Below are positions 1 to 7,615 of a DNA stretch of 20,081 nt, one piece after another. Position 1 is the stretch's first letter, and each line of letters starts with the position of its first letter. Below the pieces are notes generated by a model. The model had not been told where the DNA came from. It saw nothing but the letters and a program-made list of their open reading frames with translations, and ran no database searches. This DNA is from an uncultured Lachnospiraceae bacterium (GTDB lineage Bacteria; Bacillota; Clostridia; Lachnospirales; Lachnospiraceae), in contig CAUCOL010000001.1 in assembly GCA_958444395.1 (NCBI GenBank), positions 1 to 20,081 on the forward strand. The letters run 5' to 3'. The translations under genes and the position numbers were made by a program.

Positions 1-1
1 A

Positions 2-1891
2 GAAGGATGGGATGCCGACCGGTATAAGTATGATCTGATCATCGGATACAGCATATTTTATACATTCGTTATCAGTACCACGGCATCATCGATCGCCTTT
101 ACCTATATTCTGCCGGTAACCAGTCTGCTGGTGATCTATAAGAATCAGAAGTTTATGGTATACAGTGGTATTGCCAATTCATTGATTATTATCGGAAGTG
201 CGGTATATCGTTATATGGCACTGGGCATGCGTTCCGCAGAGAATCTGAAGGACTACCAGCTGGAGATGGCATGTATCATATTATGTTATGTATGTTACTG
301 CATGGCGATCAAGCATCTGAATGAATCCGACGGTGCGATGACAGACAGTATCCGGGCGGATTTAAAGCGGGTGATCACGACCGTTGAAAAAGTAAAAAAT
401 GCCAGCAACTCCATTATGGATGGTGTGACCGTTGTGCGGGAGCTGGCTACGGAGAATAAGCATGGCGCAGATATTGTAGCAGATGGCATGAATGCGCTGA
501 GCACAAATAACGAACAGCTGCAGGATACAACGACCTCTTCGGTGGATATGACCTCTGATATCCGTTCACAGGTAGAGCATGTGGCAAATATGATCGGTCA
601 GATGGTTACATTAACCGCTGAATCCGGAGAACATGCCAAAGAAAGTTCTAGAGAGCTGCAGACTTTGGTGCAGACAGCACAGACGATGTCTGAATTATCC
701 CAGCAGACAGAACAGCTGCTGGCAGATTTTAAGTCAGAATTTGAGATGGTAAAAGAAGAGACCGGCACGATCGAAACAATTACGAACCAGACGAATCTGC
801 TGGCATTGAATGCTTCCATTGAGGCTGCCAGAGCCGGTGAAGCAGGCAAAGGCTTTGCTGTAGTAGCAGATCAGATCCGTACACTGAGTACGGAGACTAA
901 GGATTCCTCCAGCCAGATATGGGATGCGCTGGTACGGCTGGAAGAAACCTCAGCGCGTATGACTTCATCGATGGAAGAGACTCTGAAACTGATTCAGGTT
1001 ACTTTGGAAAAGGTCACCAAGACGGGCGAGGATGTTGGAACGATCACGACCGATGCATCACAGCTGGAAGAGCATATTCATACGATCGATACGGCGATGC
1101 AGGAGGTGGAGCAGTCCAACCGACAGCTGGTTGGCAATATGGAGCAGGTCTCCTCGGTTGTGGGTGATATGACACAGCGCATCGGTGACTCCAATGAAAT
1201 CTGTCATAAGATGCTGAGCAAATACGAAGAAACAGCCAATAACATCAACACGATCGAAGGGGTTGTGGAAGATCTGATGTGTGAACTCGGTATCGGCGGA
1301 TTCATGGGACTGGAGGATATGGTTCCCGGTATGAAAGTGATCATCGCTTCGGAACAGGAACCGGATCAGGGCTATCATGGAGAAGTTGTCGATAAGACGG
1401 AGGACGGCATGTTGGTACGTCTGCATAAGCAGACTGCATGGAATCAGCCGACTGCCTGCAGTGTACAGGTTACTGTGGAAAATGTATTGTATTGCTGGAA
1501 TAAAGCAAGCATACAGGCGCAGAAACAAGGCGATCTGTATCAGGTACAGATCAGTTCCAGACCAAAGATCAATAACCGACGCAAGTACCCTCGTATGGAT
1601 CTGAATAATCCCTGCGTGATCACTGTACCAAAAACGGGACAGCAGATTACGGGACATATGGATAATATCAGTGCAAATGGATTTGCATTTATTATCGACG
1701 ATCCATTTTTTGCATCAAATAAAGGCATTGAACTGGGGCTACAGATGGAACAGTTCGCATCACCGGAGCATAGTGCTCTGGAGGGACGTGTGATCCGCTG
1801 TTCCAATAATGAAGGTCATTATATCGTAGGATGTCAGATGCCGGAGGATAATTATTTTATTAAAACATATGTAGAGAAGCATTTATCATAA
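2..1891 (+). CDS. Methyl-accepting chemotaxis protein with C-terminal PilZ domain (5' partial)
   Basis: The reading frame is open to the left edge, so the true start lies outside; the GTG at 131 is internal. The visible N-terminus holds several hydrophobic helices with short loops (to about nt 330), suggesting a multi-pass membrane sensor without a large outside domain. A long coiled coil follows, with the chemoreceptor hairpin tip at about nt 770-900 ([19 protein letters not shown], then [12 protein letters not shown]), the segment that contacts CheA/CheW. After nt 1300 comes a YcgR-N-like beta region and then PilZ, with both c-di-GMP signatures visible: RKYPR (RxxxR, about nt 1580-1595) and NISANG (NxSxxG, nt 1663-1680). 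The family role is to signal to the CheA kinase; PilZ presumably makes that output respond to c-di-GMP (inference). Two terminators follow, so it ends its transcript. Domain calls are firm; the ligand is unknown. Confidence 0.93.
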   Translation, partial: EGWDADRYKYDLIIGYSIFYTFVISTTASSIAFTYILPVTSLLVIYKNQKFMVYSGIANSLIIIGSAVYRYMALGMRSAENLKDYQLEMACIILCYVCYCMAIKHLNESDGAMTDSIRADLKRVITTVEKVKNASNSIMDGVTVVRELATENKHGADIVADGMNALSTNNEQLQDTTTSSVDMTSDIRSQVEHVANMIGQMVTLTAESGEHAKESSRELQTLVQTAQTMSELSQQTEQLLADFKSEFEMVKEETGTIETITNQTNLLALNASIEAARAGEAGKGFAVVADQIRTLSTETKDSSSQIWDALVRLEETSARMTSSMEETLKLIQVTLEKVTKTGEDVGTITTDASQLEEHIHTIDTAMQEVEQSNRQLVGNMEQVSSVVGDMTQRIGDSNEICHKMLSKYEETANNINTIEGVVEDLMCELGIGGFMGLEDMVPGMKVIIASEQEPDQGYHGEVVDKTEDGMLVRLHKQTAWNQPTACSVQVTVENVLYCWNKASIQAQKQGDLYQVQISSRPKINNRRKYPRMDLNNPCVITVPKTGQQITGHMDNISANGFAFIIDDPFFASNKGIELGLQMEQFASPEHSALEGRVIRCSNNEGHYIVGCQMPEDNYFIKTYVEKHLS

Positions 1892-1899
1892 GCAATCAG

Positions 1900-1956
1900 G
1901 CTGCCGTGCCTCATCGGATTTCATAGTATGTATCCGGTGACGCATGGCAGCTTTTT
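1900..1956 (+). terminator. Rho-independent terminator after the MCP-PilZ gene
   Basis: A 19-nt left arm (1900-1918) pairs with 1933-1951, with one C-C mismatch and two G-U pairs, and is followed by five T (1952-1956). It begins 9 nt after the stop codon. Confidence 0.85.
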
Positions 1957-1992
1957 GTTGAATAGAAAATCGTTCGCAACATAGAGTTGCAG

Positions 1993-2034
1993 GGCAAAAC
2001 GTTGTGAACCGCTCCCAAATGGTTTTGCCTTTTT
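1993..2034 (+). terminator. Second hairpin terminator downstream of the MCP-PilZ gene
   Basis: GGCAAAAC (1993-2000) pairs perfectly with GTTTTGCC (2022-2029), followed directly by TTTTT. A small GCAAC/GTTGC hairpin sits just upstream. It may be a backup terminator or the end of a short leader or small RNA; the sequence does not decide which. Confidence 0.55.
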
Positions 2035-2314
2035 GCTGCACTGCCATATGCGGAAACGGAGGCGGGCATGGAATGCTCCATCAGAATGACAGATGGGGGA
2101 ACAAAACATGGAAGATTAAAAGAACAAAAAAGTCATATAATTATAAGAAGGTTTACATTGCAGTCAGAATCCCAAAAGAGGTATGCTTAGGAATGGAAAT
2201 AATACAGAGGACATCCTTTGACGCAAAGCGTTTGCAAAAGGAAGGATCGCATTGCAGCAAAGGAGAAAAACATCCCCAGGTTATATTCATTCAGGTAATG
2301 GAAAGGAAGGAATT
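2035..2314. other. Intergenic stretch upstream of the phosphofructokinase gene
   Basis: No gene is supported here. An open frame over 2004-2318 has no ribosome site, spans a terminator and has no recognisable protein pattern. A TATAAT lies near 2134-2139 but has no good -35 partner, so the promoter of the next gene is not fixed. A weak CCATC/GATGG hairpin is near 2080-2098. Confidence 0.4.
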
Positions 2315-3541
2315 ATGAAAAATTTACTGGTAGCACAATCCGGCGGCCCGACGGCAGCCATTAATGCAACGTTGGCAGGAGCGATTCAGGCAGGACAGGA
2401 GAGCCCGCAGATTGAGAAGATCTATGGCGGATGCTATGGCATCCAGGGCGTGCTGGAGGAAAAGCTGATCAATCTGACGGGAAAAGTCAATACACAGGAC
2501 AAGATCGATCTGCTGAGCCGTACACCGGCAGCTGCACTGGGGTCCTGCCGCTTTAAGCTGAAGGATCCGGCGGAGGATGTCAGCCAGTATGAGCAGATCA
2601 TCGCCATATTCAGAAAATACAACATCGGTTATTTTGTCTATATTGGTGGGAATGATTCGATGGATACGGTTTGGAAGCTGTCCCAGTATTGTGAGAAAAA
2701 CGGGATCGATGATATTTATGTGACCGGAGGACCAAAAACGATAGACAATGATCTGTGCGGGATTGACCACTGTCCCGGTTTTGGGTCAGCGGCAAAATAT
2801 ATTGCCACTGTTTTCACCGAACTGGAACGGGAAGCAACTGTTTATGAGATGAAAAATGTGATCATTGTCGAGATGATGGGACGTCATGCCGGCTGGCTTA
2901 CGGCAGCGGCTGCGCTGGCAGAGAACCGGAATGGCACCGTGCCGTATCTGATCTATCTGGAGGAGACACCTTTTTCGATGGAACGTTTTCTGGATGACAT
3001 ACGTGAGGAACTGATCGATCATAATGCGGTCATGATCGCAGTCAGTGAGGGGATTCATGATGCACAGGGACGTTTTATCTGTGAGACGGCAGGACAGCCG
3101 GAGGAAAAGGATGTCTTTGGACACAGTAAGCTGGCGGGAACCGGACGGGTGCTGGAAGAGGCTGTCCGCGAGGAGATCGGGTGCAAAGTACGCTCGATCG
3201 AGTTAAATCTGCTGCAGAGATGTGCATCTCATATGATGAGCCGGACAGATATTGAAGAGTCGCTGGCACTGGGGGCAAATGCTGTGAAGCTCGCCGTATC
3301 TGGGGAGAGTGGAAAAATGTCTTCCCTGAGCCGCCGTCCGGGACCGGAATATACAGCGGAATACAGTGGTGTAGATATTGCACAGGTTGCCAATCAGGAG
3401 AAAAAGGTGCCTGTGTCCTGGATCAACGAGGATGGAAACGGTGTCACACAGGAGATGATCTCGTATCTGCTCCCTCTGATACAGGGAGAACTGTCCAGCA
3501 TCTATGAGGACGGCATTCCGAAATATCTTTTGTTAAAATAG
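2315..3541 (+). CDS. pfp: Pyrophosphate-type 6-phosphofructokinase
   Basis: This is a 408-residue cytoplasmic glycolytic enzyme that phosphorylates fructose 6-phosphate to the 1,6-bisphosphate. The start is ATG 2315, preceded by AAGGAAGG at good distance; the frame stays open 21 codons upstream without a better site. Family marks in order: an N-terminal QSGGPTAAIN glycine loop, GGNDS at the phosphoryl-donor site, PKTIDNDL (catalytic Asp region), MMGRHAGWL for the sugar phosphate, and VSEGI. The Asp in GGNDS (where ATP enzymes have Gly) and the Lys of PKTIDND (ATP enzymes have PGTIDND) are the classic marks of PPi-dependent enzymes, so PPi rather than ATP is the likely donor. The usual Asp of GGD is Asn here, as I recall for a clostridial subgroup. 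It appears monocistronic, between terminators. Confidence 0.93.
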   Translation: MKNLLVAQSGGPTAAINATLAGAIQAGQESPQIEKIYGGCYGIQGVLEEKLINLTGKVNTQDKIDLLSRTPAAALGSCRFKLKDPAEDVSQYEQIIAIFRKYNIGYFVYIGGNDSMDTVWKLSQYCEKNGIDDIYVTGGPKTIDNDLCGIDHCPGFGSAAKYIATVFTELEREATVYEMKNVIIVEMMGRHAGWLTAAAALAENRNGTVPYLIYLEETPFSMERFLDDIREELIDHNAVMIAVSEGIHDAQGRFICETAGQPEEKDVFGHSKLAGTGRVLEEAVREEIGCKVRSIELNLLQRCASHMMSRTDIEESLALGANAVKLAVSGESGKMSSLSRRPGPEYTAEYSGVDIAQVANQEKKVPVSWINEDGNGVTQEMISYLLPLIQGELSSIYEDGIPKYLLLK

Positions 3542-3573
3542 AGCGGGGCGTTAAAAAATAGTGTAAAAACAGT

Positions 3574-3624
3574 AATCCTTTCCTGCTAAAAGAAATTCTG
3601 CTTTGGGTGGGAAAGGATTTTTTT
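3574..3624 (+). terminator. Terminator after the phosphofructokinase gene
   Basis: AATCCTTTCC (3574-3583) pairs with GGAAAGGATT (3610-3619), and the T run continues to 3624. Confidence 0.85.
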
Positions 3625-3663
3625 ATGTTATAGGAAACTTGTCGTTTCCTATAACATAAAAAA
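3618..3663. terminator. Large perfect palindrome, probably a bidirectional terminator
   Basis: The T run at 3618-3624 continues into a 14-nt arm (3625-3638), a five-base TTGTC loop, and a perfectly complementary arm (3644-3657) followed by six A (3658-3663). Counting the T/A flanks, about 20 bp can pair. It shares its T tract with the preceding terminator, so the two are nested back to back. Confidence 0.7.
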
Positions 3664-3682
3664 CACTCCGTGAGGATGCGCA

Positions 3683-3748
3683 TTTCGCGGAAAAGAAATA
3701 AATGCTACGCATTCCGCTCAAGCGCGAAAGAGTCGCAAGCGACTCTTT
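3683..3748 (+). promoter_or_regulatory. Hairpin-rich leader upstream of amtB
   Basis: TTTCGCG (3683-3689) can pair with CGCGAAA (3723-3729). Inside lie a competing GCGGAA/TTCCGC pair and an AATGC/GCATT hairpin. A perfect AAAGAGTCGC/GCGACTCTTT hairpin (3727-3748) shares bases with the outer stem, so some of these pairings exclude each other. No long T tract follows. It may be an untranslated leader or an intergenic repeat; I see no match to a riboswitch I know. Confidence 0.4.
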
Positions 3749-3805
3749 GTTCACGTCATGAAAAGCTCTAACTTATTGTAAGATTTAGAGAAAGGTGAGA
3801 TGGGT

Positions 3806-5050
3806 ATGTTGAATTCTGGAGACACTGGTTTTATGATGATTGCAACGGCTCTTGTATTTTTTATGACGCCGGGGCTTGCATTTTTTTACGGAGGATTAGT
3901 ACGTAGAAAGAATGTATTAAATACAATGCTTTCTTCGTTTTTTATTATGGGGCTGGCATCCGTTATGTGGGTGCTGATCGGTTACTCGCTGAGTTTTAGT
4001 GGCAATACAGCCGGCATCATCGGAAATCTGAAACAGATCGGTCTGATGGGGGTTACACAGAAGCCCGGTGCTTATGCAGACATGATTCCGGCACTGCTGT
4101 TTGCCGCTTTTCAGATGATGTTCGCGATCATTACACCGGCGCTGATCACAGGGTCAGTTGCAGGAAGAATGCGTTTCAAAGCATTATTTGCATTCATTGC
4201 ACTCTGGCTGTTGGTGGTCTATTATCCACTGGCACATATGGTGTGGGGCAAAGGCGGTCTGCTGGGAGAAGTTCTTGGTTCGGTAGACTTTGCCGGAGGC
4301 AATGTAGTACATATCAGTTCCGGTGTCAGCGGCCTGGTGCTGTCGATCATGCTTGGCAGACGCCGTGGCTATGAGAAGACAGCATATCGTACACACAACA
4401 TTCCATTTGTACTGCTGGGGGCATCCATTCTCTGGTTTGGCTGGTTTGGATTTAACGCAGGAAGCGCACTGGGAGCAAATGGTCTGGCAGTGCATGCTTT
4501 TATGACAACGAATACATCAGCAGCTTGTGCGATGCTTTCCTGGATGTTTATTGATATGCTGCGGGATGGAAAGCCTACAGTCATTGGTGCCTGCACAGGT
4601 GCGGTGCTGGGACTGGTAGCGATCACACCGGGGGCAGGCTTTGTGCCACTCTGGTCTTCAATCATTATTGGTATCGTGGTAAGCCCGATCTGCTACTTCA
4701 TGATGTCTGTTGTTAAGAAGAAATTTGGCTATGATGATGCGCTGGATGCATTTGGATGCCACGGCATCGGTGGTGTATGGGGCGGTATCGCAACCGGTAT
4801 CTTTGCAGAGAAATCCATCAACGGGGTGGCTCGCTGGAACGGTCTTGTCTTTGGTGACTGGCATTTATTTGCAGCACAGGTGCTCAGTATCGTGATCACG
4901 ATCGCAATCGCTGTCATAGGCACTCTGATCTGTGCTTCCATTGTAAAGGTATTTACACCGCTTCGTGTGACAGATACCGAGGAGCGTATCGGTCTGGATA
5001 AAAGCCAGCATGGGGAGAGCGCGTATCCTTCCTTTAATGGTCTGGATTAA
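3806..5050 (+). CDS. amtB: Ammonium transporter (Amt family)
   Basis: A 414-residue multi-pass membrane channel for ammonium/ammonia uptake. ATG 3806 is preferred over the in-frame ATG at 3800 because AGGTGAG (3793-3799) is about 6 nt upstream of 3806 but touches 3800. The family signature is clear: MTPGLAFFYGGLVRRKN in the first helix; VDFAGGNVVHISSGVSG, containing the conserved Asp and first pore His; GWFGFNAGSAL; and DAFGCHGIGGVWGG with the second pore His. Hydrophobic segments fit the usual eleven helices, with a short cytoplasmic tail. A PII gene follows on the same strand; PII proteins bind and block Amt when nitrogen is plentiful (family knowledge). Upstream are a strong terminator and a hairpin-rich leader, so the pair has its own promoter, which I could not place confidently. 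Confidence 0.96.
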   Translation: MLNSGDTGFMMIATALVFFMTPGLAFFYGGLVRRKNVLNTMLSSFFIMGLASVMWVLIGYSLSFSGNTAGIIGNLKQIGLMGVTQKPGAYADMIPALLFAAFQMMFAIITPALITGSVAGRMRFKALFAFIALWLLVVYYPLAHMVWGKGGLLGEVLGSVDFAGGNVVHISSGVSGLVLSIMLGRRRGYEKTAYRTHNIPFVLLGASILWFGWFGFNAGSALGANGLAVHAFMTTNTSAACAMLSWMFIDMLRDGKPTVIGACTGAVLGLVAITPGAGFVPLWSSIIIGIVVSPICYFMMSVVKKKFGYDDALDAFGCHGIGGVWGGIATGIFAEKSINGVARWNGLVFGDWHLFAAQVLSIVITIAIAVIGTLICASIVKVFTPLRVTDTEERIGLDKSQHGESAYPSFNGLD

Positions 5051-5064
5051 TCCGGAGGAGAGAA

Positions 5065-5234
5065 GTGTCCCAAAAATGGGTCAGATAGAAGAAAGGCAGC
5101 GGCCTTTGAAACAGAGACAGTGGATGCAAAGTGTGTCCCGAAAATAGACCCGATAAAAGAAAGATCATTCTTCGTGAAATGAATATAATGGACGATATGG
5201 TGTGTTCGAAAAATGGGTCAGGTAAAAGGAAAGG
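5065..5234 (+). repeat. Three degenerate direct repeats between amtB and glnK
   Basis: Related cores of 31-33 nt start at 5065, 5133 and 5202, spaced 68 and 69 nt apart. Each begins GTGTCCC or GTGTTCG, runs through AAAAAT or AAAATA, then a GGGTCAG- or GACCCG-like block, and ends in a purine stretch such as AAGAAAGG. In the third copy that stretch is the glnK ribosome site. The halves between cores are weakly similar, suggesting an old tandem duplication of a unit of about 68 nt. Confidence 0.7.
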
Positions 5235-5243
5235 ATGACGTTT

Positions 5244-5606
5244 ATGATTAAGATAGATGCGATTGTAAATGAAGACAAAGTGGAAGATATCAAGGATGCC
5301 CTGCAGGATCTGCAGATTCACGGCATGACGATCTCGCAGGTGATGGGATGCGGTACACAGATGGGATATAAAGAGAAGGTCAGAGGTTACGATGTAGACA
5401 TCAACGTATTGCCAAAGGTAAAATTTGAAATCGTCGTATCCAGTAAAAAATGGGCGGACAGAACCGTAGATGCGATCTGCCGCACCGCACATACCGGCGA
5501 GCACGGCGATGGAAAGATCTTTATGTATGAATTAATGGACGTAGTGCGTATCCGTACCGGTGAGCATGGTCCAAAAGCAGTATGGGCAGAAGGACAGCAG
5601 GAATAA
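5244..5606 (+). CDS. glnK: Nitrogen regulatory PII protein
   Basis: A 120-residue cytoplasmic trimeric sensor that reads 2-oxoglutarate and ATP/ADP and controls Amt and nitrogen enzymes. ATG 5244 lies 9 nt after AAGGAAAGG and starts MIKIDAIV, the usual PII N-terminus; ATG 5235 is too close to the ribosome site. PII marks are VEDIKDAL, the T-loop (about residues 37-54), LPKVKFEIVV, and TGEHGDGKIF near the nucleotide site. Aligned from the RG before the loop to LPK, the position of Tyr51 (uridylylated in E. coli GlnB) is Val, so control by uridylylation is unlikely. Placement 193 nt behind amtB is the classic Amt-PII pair. Whether it is best named GlnK or GlnB cannot be settled by sequence alone. 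Confidence 0.93.
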   Translation: MIKIDAIVNEDKVEDIKDALQDLQIHGMTISQVMGCGTQMGYKEKVRGYDVDINVLPKVKFEIVVSSKKWADRTVDAICRTAHTGEHGDGKIFMYELMDVVRIRTGEHGPKAVWAEGQQE

Positions 5607-5610
5607 GAAA

Positions 5611-6131
5611 GCTGTGAAAGCCCGACCATCCGGTCATGCGAAGCTGAAATATCTTTGTGATTTTTGCTTGGTAGTTACGAAAGTCTGCGTAAATGATGGA
5701 TGAAAAATTAGCTTGGTACCTTACGCCTTTTCCGAGTCCGGTTCTCCGGCGATTACGATGGATGAATTACGTGCTCTGAGCGAAACTCACCCCCGGCAGG
5801 CAATAGCAGCCAGAACTTTGAAAGGTACTTTGCGCTCGCCGGTGCTTAGCGTATCTGTATTTAGTAAAATACAGATACGCTTATGCACCGCTGCGTCAGC
5901 GCAAGTAACGAAAGTGTGCCATCAAAGTTCTGGCTGCTATTGTCTGTAAGGGGGTTCAGACACACTCTCCGCACGTACTCATCGTAATCGCCGGAGAGCC
6001 GGACTGATCTGGAAAAGGCTAATACTCTGCGCTAATTTTTCATCCATTATTTTGCAGACAACATAGTACATCAGGCAAAAATCAGAAAATATTACATTCG
6101 ACGCATGACCGGATGGTCGGGCTTTCACTGC
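5611..6131. repeat. Giant imperfect inverted repeat (about 520 bp) able to fold into one hairpin
   Basis: The two halves are inverted copies of each other. Paired blocks from outside in: 5614-5640 with 6102-6128 (27 bp perfect); 5696-5712 with 6031-6047 (17 bp perfect); 5735-5760 with 5980-6005 (26 positions, one G-U); 5801-5821 with 5922-5942 (21 bp perfect); and 5848-5862 with 5867-5881 (15 bp perfect) around an AGTA loop. Between blocks the arms have diverged and contain indels. No protein is recognisable inside, and no clear target-site duplication flanks it. It starts 4 nt after the glnK stop and ends just before the promoter of the diguanylate cyclase gene. It could be a foldback/MITE-like element or a long structured RNA. 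Confidence 0.88.
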
Positions 6132-6169
6132 CTCTGGCGATGTGGATAGTCTTAATGAATATTGTAGGA

Positions 6170-6198
6170 TTGACCGAAATATATTGCAGAAGGATAAC
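6170..6198 (+). promoter_or_regulatory. Candidate promoter of the diguanylate cyclase gene
   Basis: TTGACC (6170-6175) and GATAAC (6193-6198) are spaced by 17 nt. This would give a very short leader before the ribosome site at 6211-6217. Confidence 0.45.
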
Positions 6199-6223
6199 AG
6201 ATCAACAGGAAGTGAGGATCTAT

Positions 6224-7537
6224 ATGGAGAAAACTACAAAGGACACAAAGAAGATACATACGAAGAACAGTTTGGGATGGAAAATGCTGGCATTGGTTGT
6301 GTTGCCGGTGCTTTTGCTCGGAACGATTCTGATGGGAGTGGGGATGCACGCTTTTTCGGGCAGTATGGAGAAACATGTGCAGAAGGAGATGACGGAGCAG
6401 ACGCAGCTGATCCTGCGAATGCTTGACCAGGAATATCCGGGGGAGTTCTCCCTGCGAAAGGACACCGAAGGAAACTACCGTATCTATAAGGGCGGGCGGG
6501 ATATTACCCGTGATACGGAATTTATAGATGACATGAAAGAGATCATGGGCGTAGAGGTGACACTGTTTTGTCAGGATGTACGTCTGTTGACGACCCTGAA
6601 GGATGCCAAAGGCAATTCCTTTGTCAATACAGCCGTTTCTTCGGTCATTGCAAAAGATGTGTTAAAGCAGAAGAAGGCGCATTTTTATACGAGTACGACG
6701 AATGTAGGAACAGAGCGGAATTTTGCCTATTATCAGCCGATCTTTCTGAAGGATGGCACCTGCTTTGGCATGGTGGGTGTGTGCCGGAGAGCAGCCGATG
6801 TGGAGAAAAATATCCGGGAAGCAGTCTTTCCATTGCTGCTTGTTTGCATTGCCGCCATGTTTGTGATCGGTGGGATCGGCGTCTGGTATGCACAGAAGCT
6901 GGCGGGACGCATCCATGTACTGCAGCGATTTATGAAGAAGCTGACGCAGGAGGAATTTGAGACAGAGATACCGGGAAGTCTGCTGAAGGTGAATGATGAA
7001 CTGGGAGATCTGGCACGCAGCGGCAAGACGATGCAGGAGTCGATCCGACGACAGGTGGAGCTGGATGAATTAACCCAGTTGTATAACCGCCGTTATGGAG
7101 ATAAGCGTCTGCTCCGGATGCGTCAGGAGATGCAGAAAAGCGGTGTGCCATATTGTGTTGCGATTGGCGATATTGATCTGTTTAAAAAGGTCAACGACGA
7201 ATACGGACATGAAGCCGGGGACGTGGTACTGACACGGGTTGCCCGGATCTTAAAGGAACTGATGCTGTGTGAAGGCTATGTCTGCCGTTGGGGTGGAGAA
7301 GAATTTCTGCTGGTGATGGAGGACTGTACGTTGGAGCGTGCCGGGGAGCTGCTGCAGAATATACTGGATACATTGCGGACTCAGGAGATTGAATATCTGG
7401 ACAGAACGATCCGTGTCACGATGAGTGTGGGTCTTGTGCAGGCAGAGCCGTCTGAAGAGATCGATGATATACTGCGCAGGGCAGACAGGAGGTTGTACTA
7501 TGCCAAATCTCATGGCAGGGATCAGGTGCGTTTATAA
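6224..7537 (+). CDS. Membrane-bound diguanylate cyclase with extracytoplasmic sensor and GGDEF domain
   Basis: A 437-residue enzyme expected to make c-di-GMP from two GTP. ATG 6224 follows AGTGAGG by 6 nt; the frame stays open back to 6113 but would run into the inverted repeat. Order: a basic cytoplasmic start, membrane helix about 19-41, an outside segment about 42-200 that looks like a single Cache-type sensor, membrane helix about 202-225, a HAMP-like linker, then GGDEF from about 285. The catalytic domain is intact: DELTQLYNRR, DIDLFKKVNDEYGHEAGD, and GGEEF at 357-361. The usual inhibitory RxxD is missing: CEGY occupies that place. A terminator follows, so it is probably transcribed alone. 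A PilZ receptor gene lies about 4.3 kb upstream. The sensed ligand is unknown. Confidence 0.92.
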   Translation: MEKTTKDTKKIHTKNSLGWKMLALVVLPVLLLGTILMGVGMHAFSGSMEKHVQKEMTEQTQLILRMLDQEYPGEFSLRKDTEGNYRIYKGGRDITRDTEFIDDMKEIMGVEVTLFCQDVRLLTTLKDAKGNSFVNTAVSSVIAKDVLKQKKAHFYTSTTNVGTERNFAYYQPIFLKDGTCFGMVGVCRRAADVEKNIREAVFPLLLVCIAAMFVIGGIGVWYAQKLAGRIHVLQRFMKKLTQEEFETEIPGSLLKVNDELGDLARSGKTMQESIRRQVELDELTQLYNRRYGDKRLLRMRQEMQKSGVPYCVAIGDIDLFKKVNDEYGHEAGDVVLTRVARILKELMLCEGYVCRWGGEEFLLVMEDCTLERAGELLQNILDTLRTQEIEYLDRTIRVTMSVGLVQAEPSEEIDDILRRADRRLYYAKSHGRDQVRL

Positions 7538-7556
7538 GAACATGCAAAGGAAGGAA

Positions 7557-7615
7557 CCTGCCTTTTGCCTGGTCTGACAGATTCAGCCAATGGCAGAAGG
7601 CGGGGGATTTTATTT
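7557..7615 (+). terminator. Terminator after the diguanylate cyclase gene
   Basis: CCTGCCTTTTGCC (7557-7569) pairs with GGCAGAAGGCGGG (7592-7604) through 13 positions with two G-U pairs, followed by a T-rich stretch to 7615. Confidence 0.8.

Noticed and set aside
1058..1657. A 199-codon minus-strand frame
   Set aside because: A shadow of the MCP-PilZ gene, with no ribosome site and a His/Leu/Ile-rich composition typical of antisense reading.
2004..2318. A 104-codon frame before the phosphofructokinase gene
   Set aside because: It starts inside a terminator hairpin, lacks a ribosome site and shows no protein-like pattern.
5713..5949. A 78-codon frame inside the giant inverted repeat
   Set aside because: It runs through the loop and both arms of the repeat, has no ribosome site and resembles no protein; a chance frame.
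6113..6223. An N-terminal extension of the diguanylate cyclase
   Set aside because: The frame is open, but it overlaps the inverted repeat and likely promoter and lacks a ribosome site, whereas ATG 6224 has a good one.
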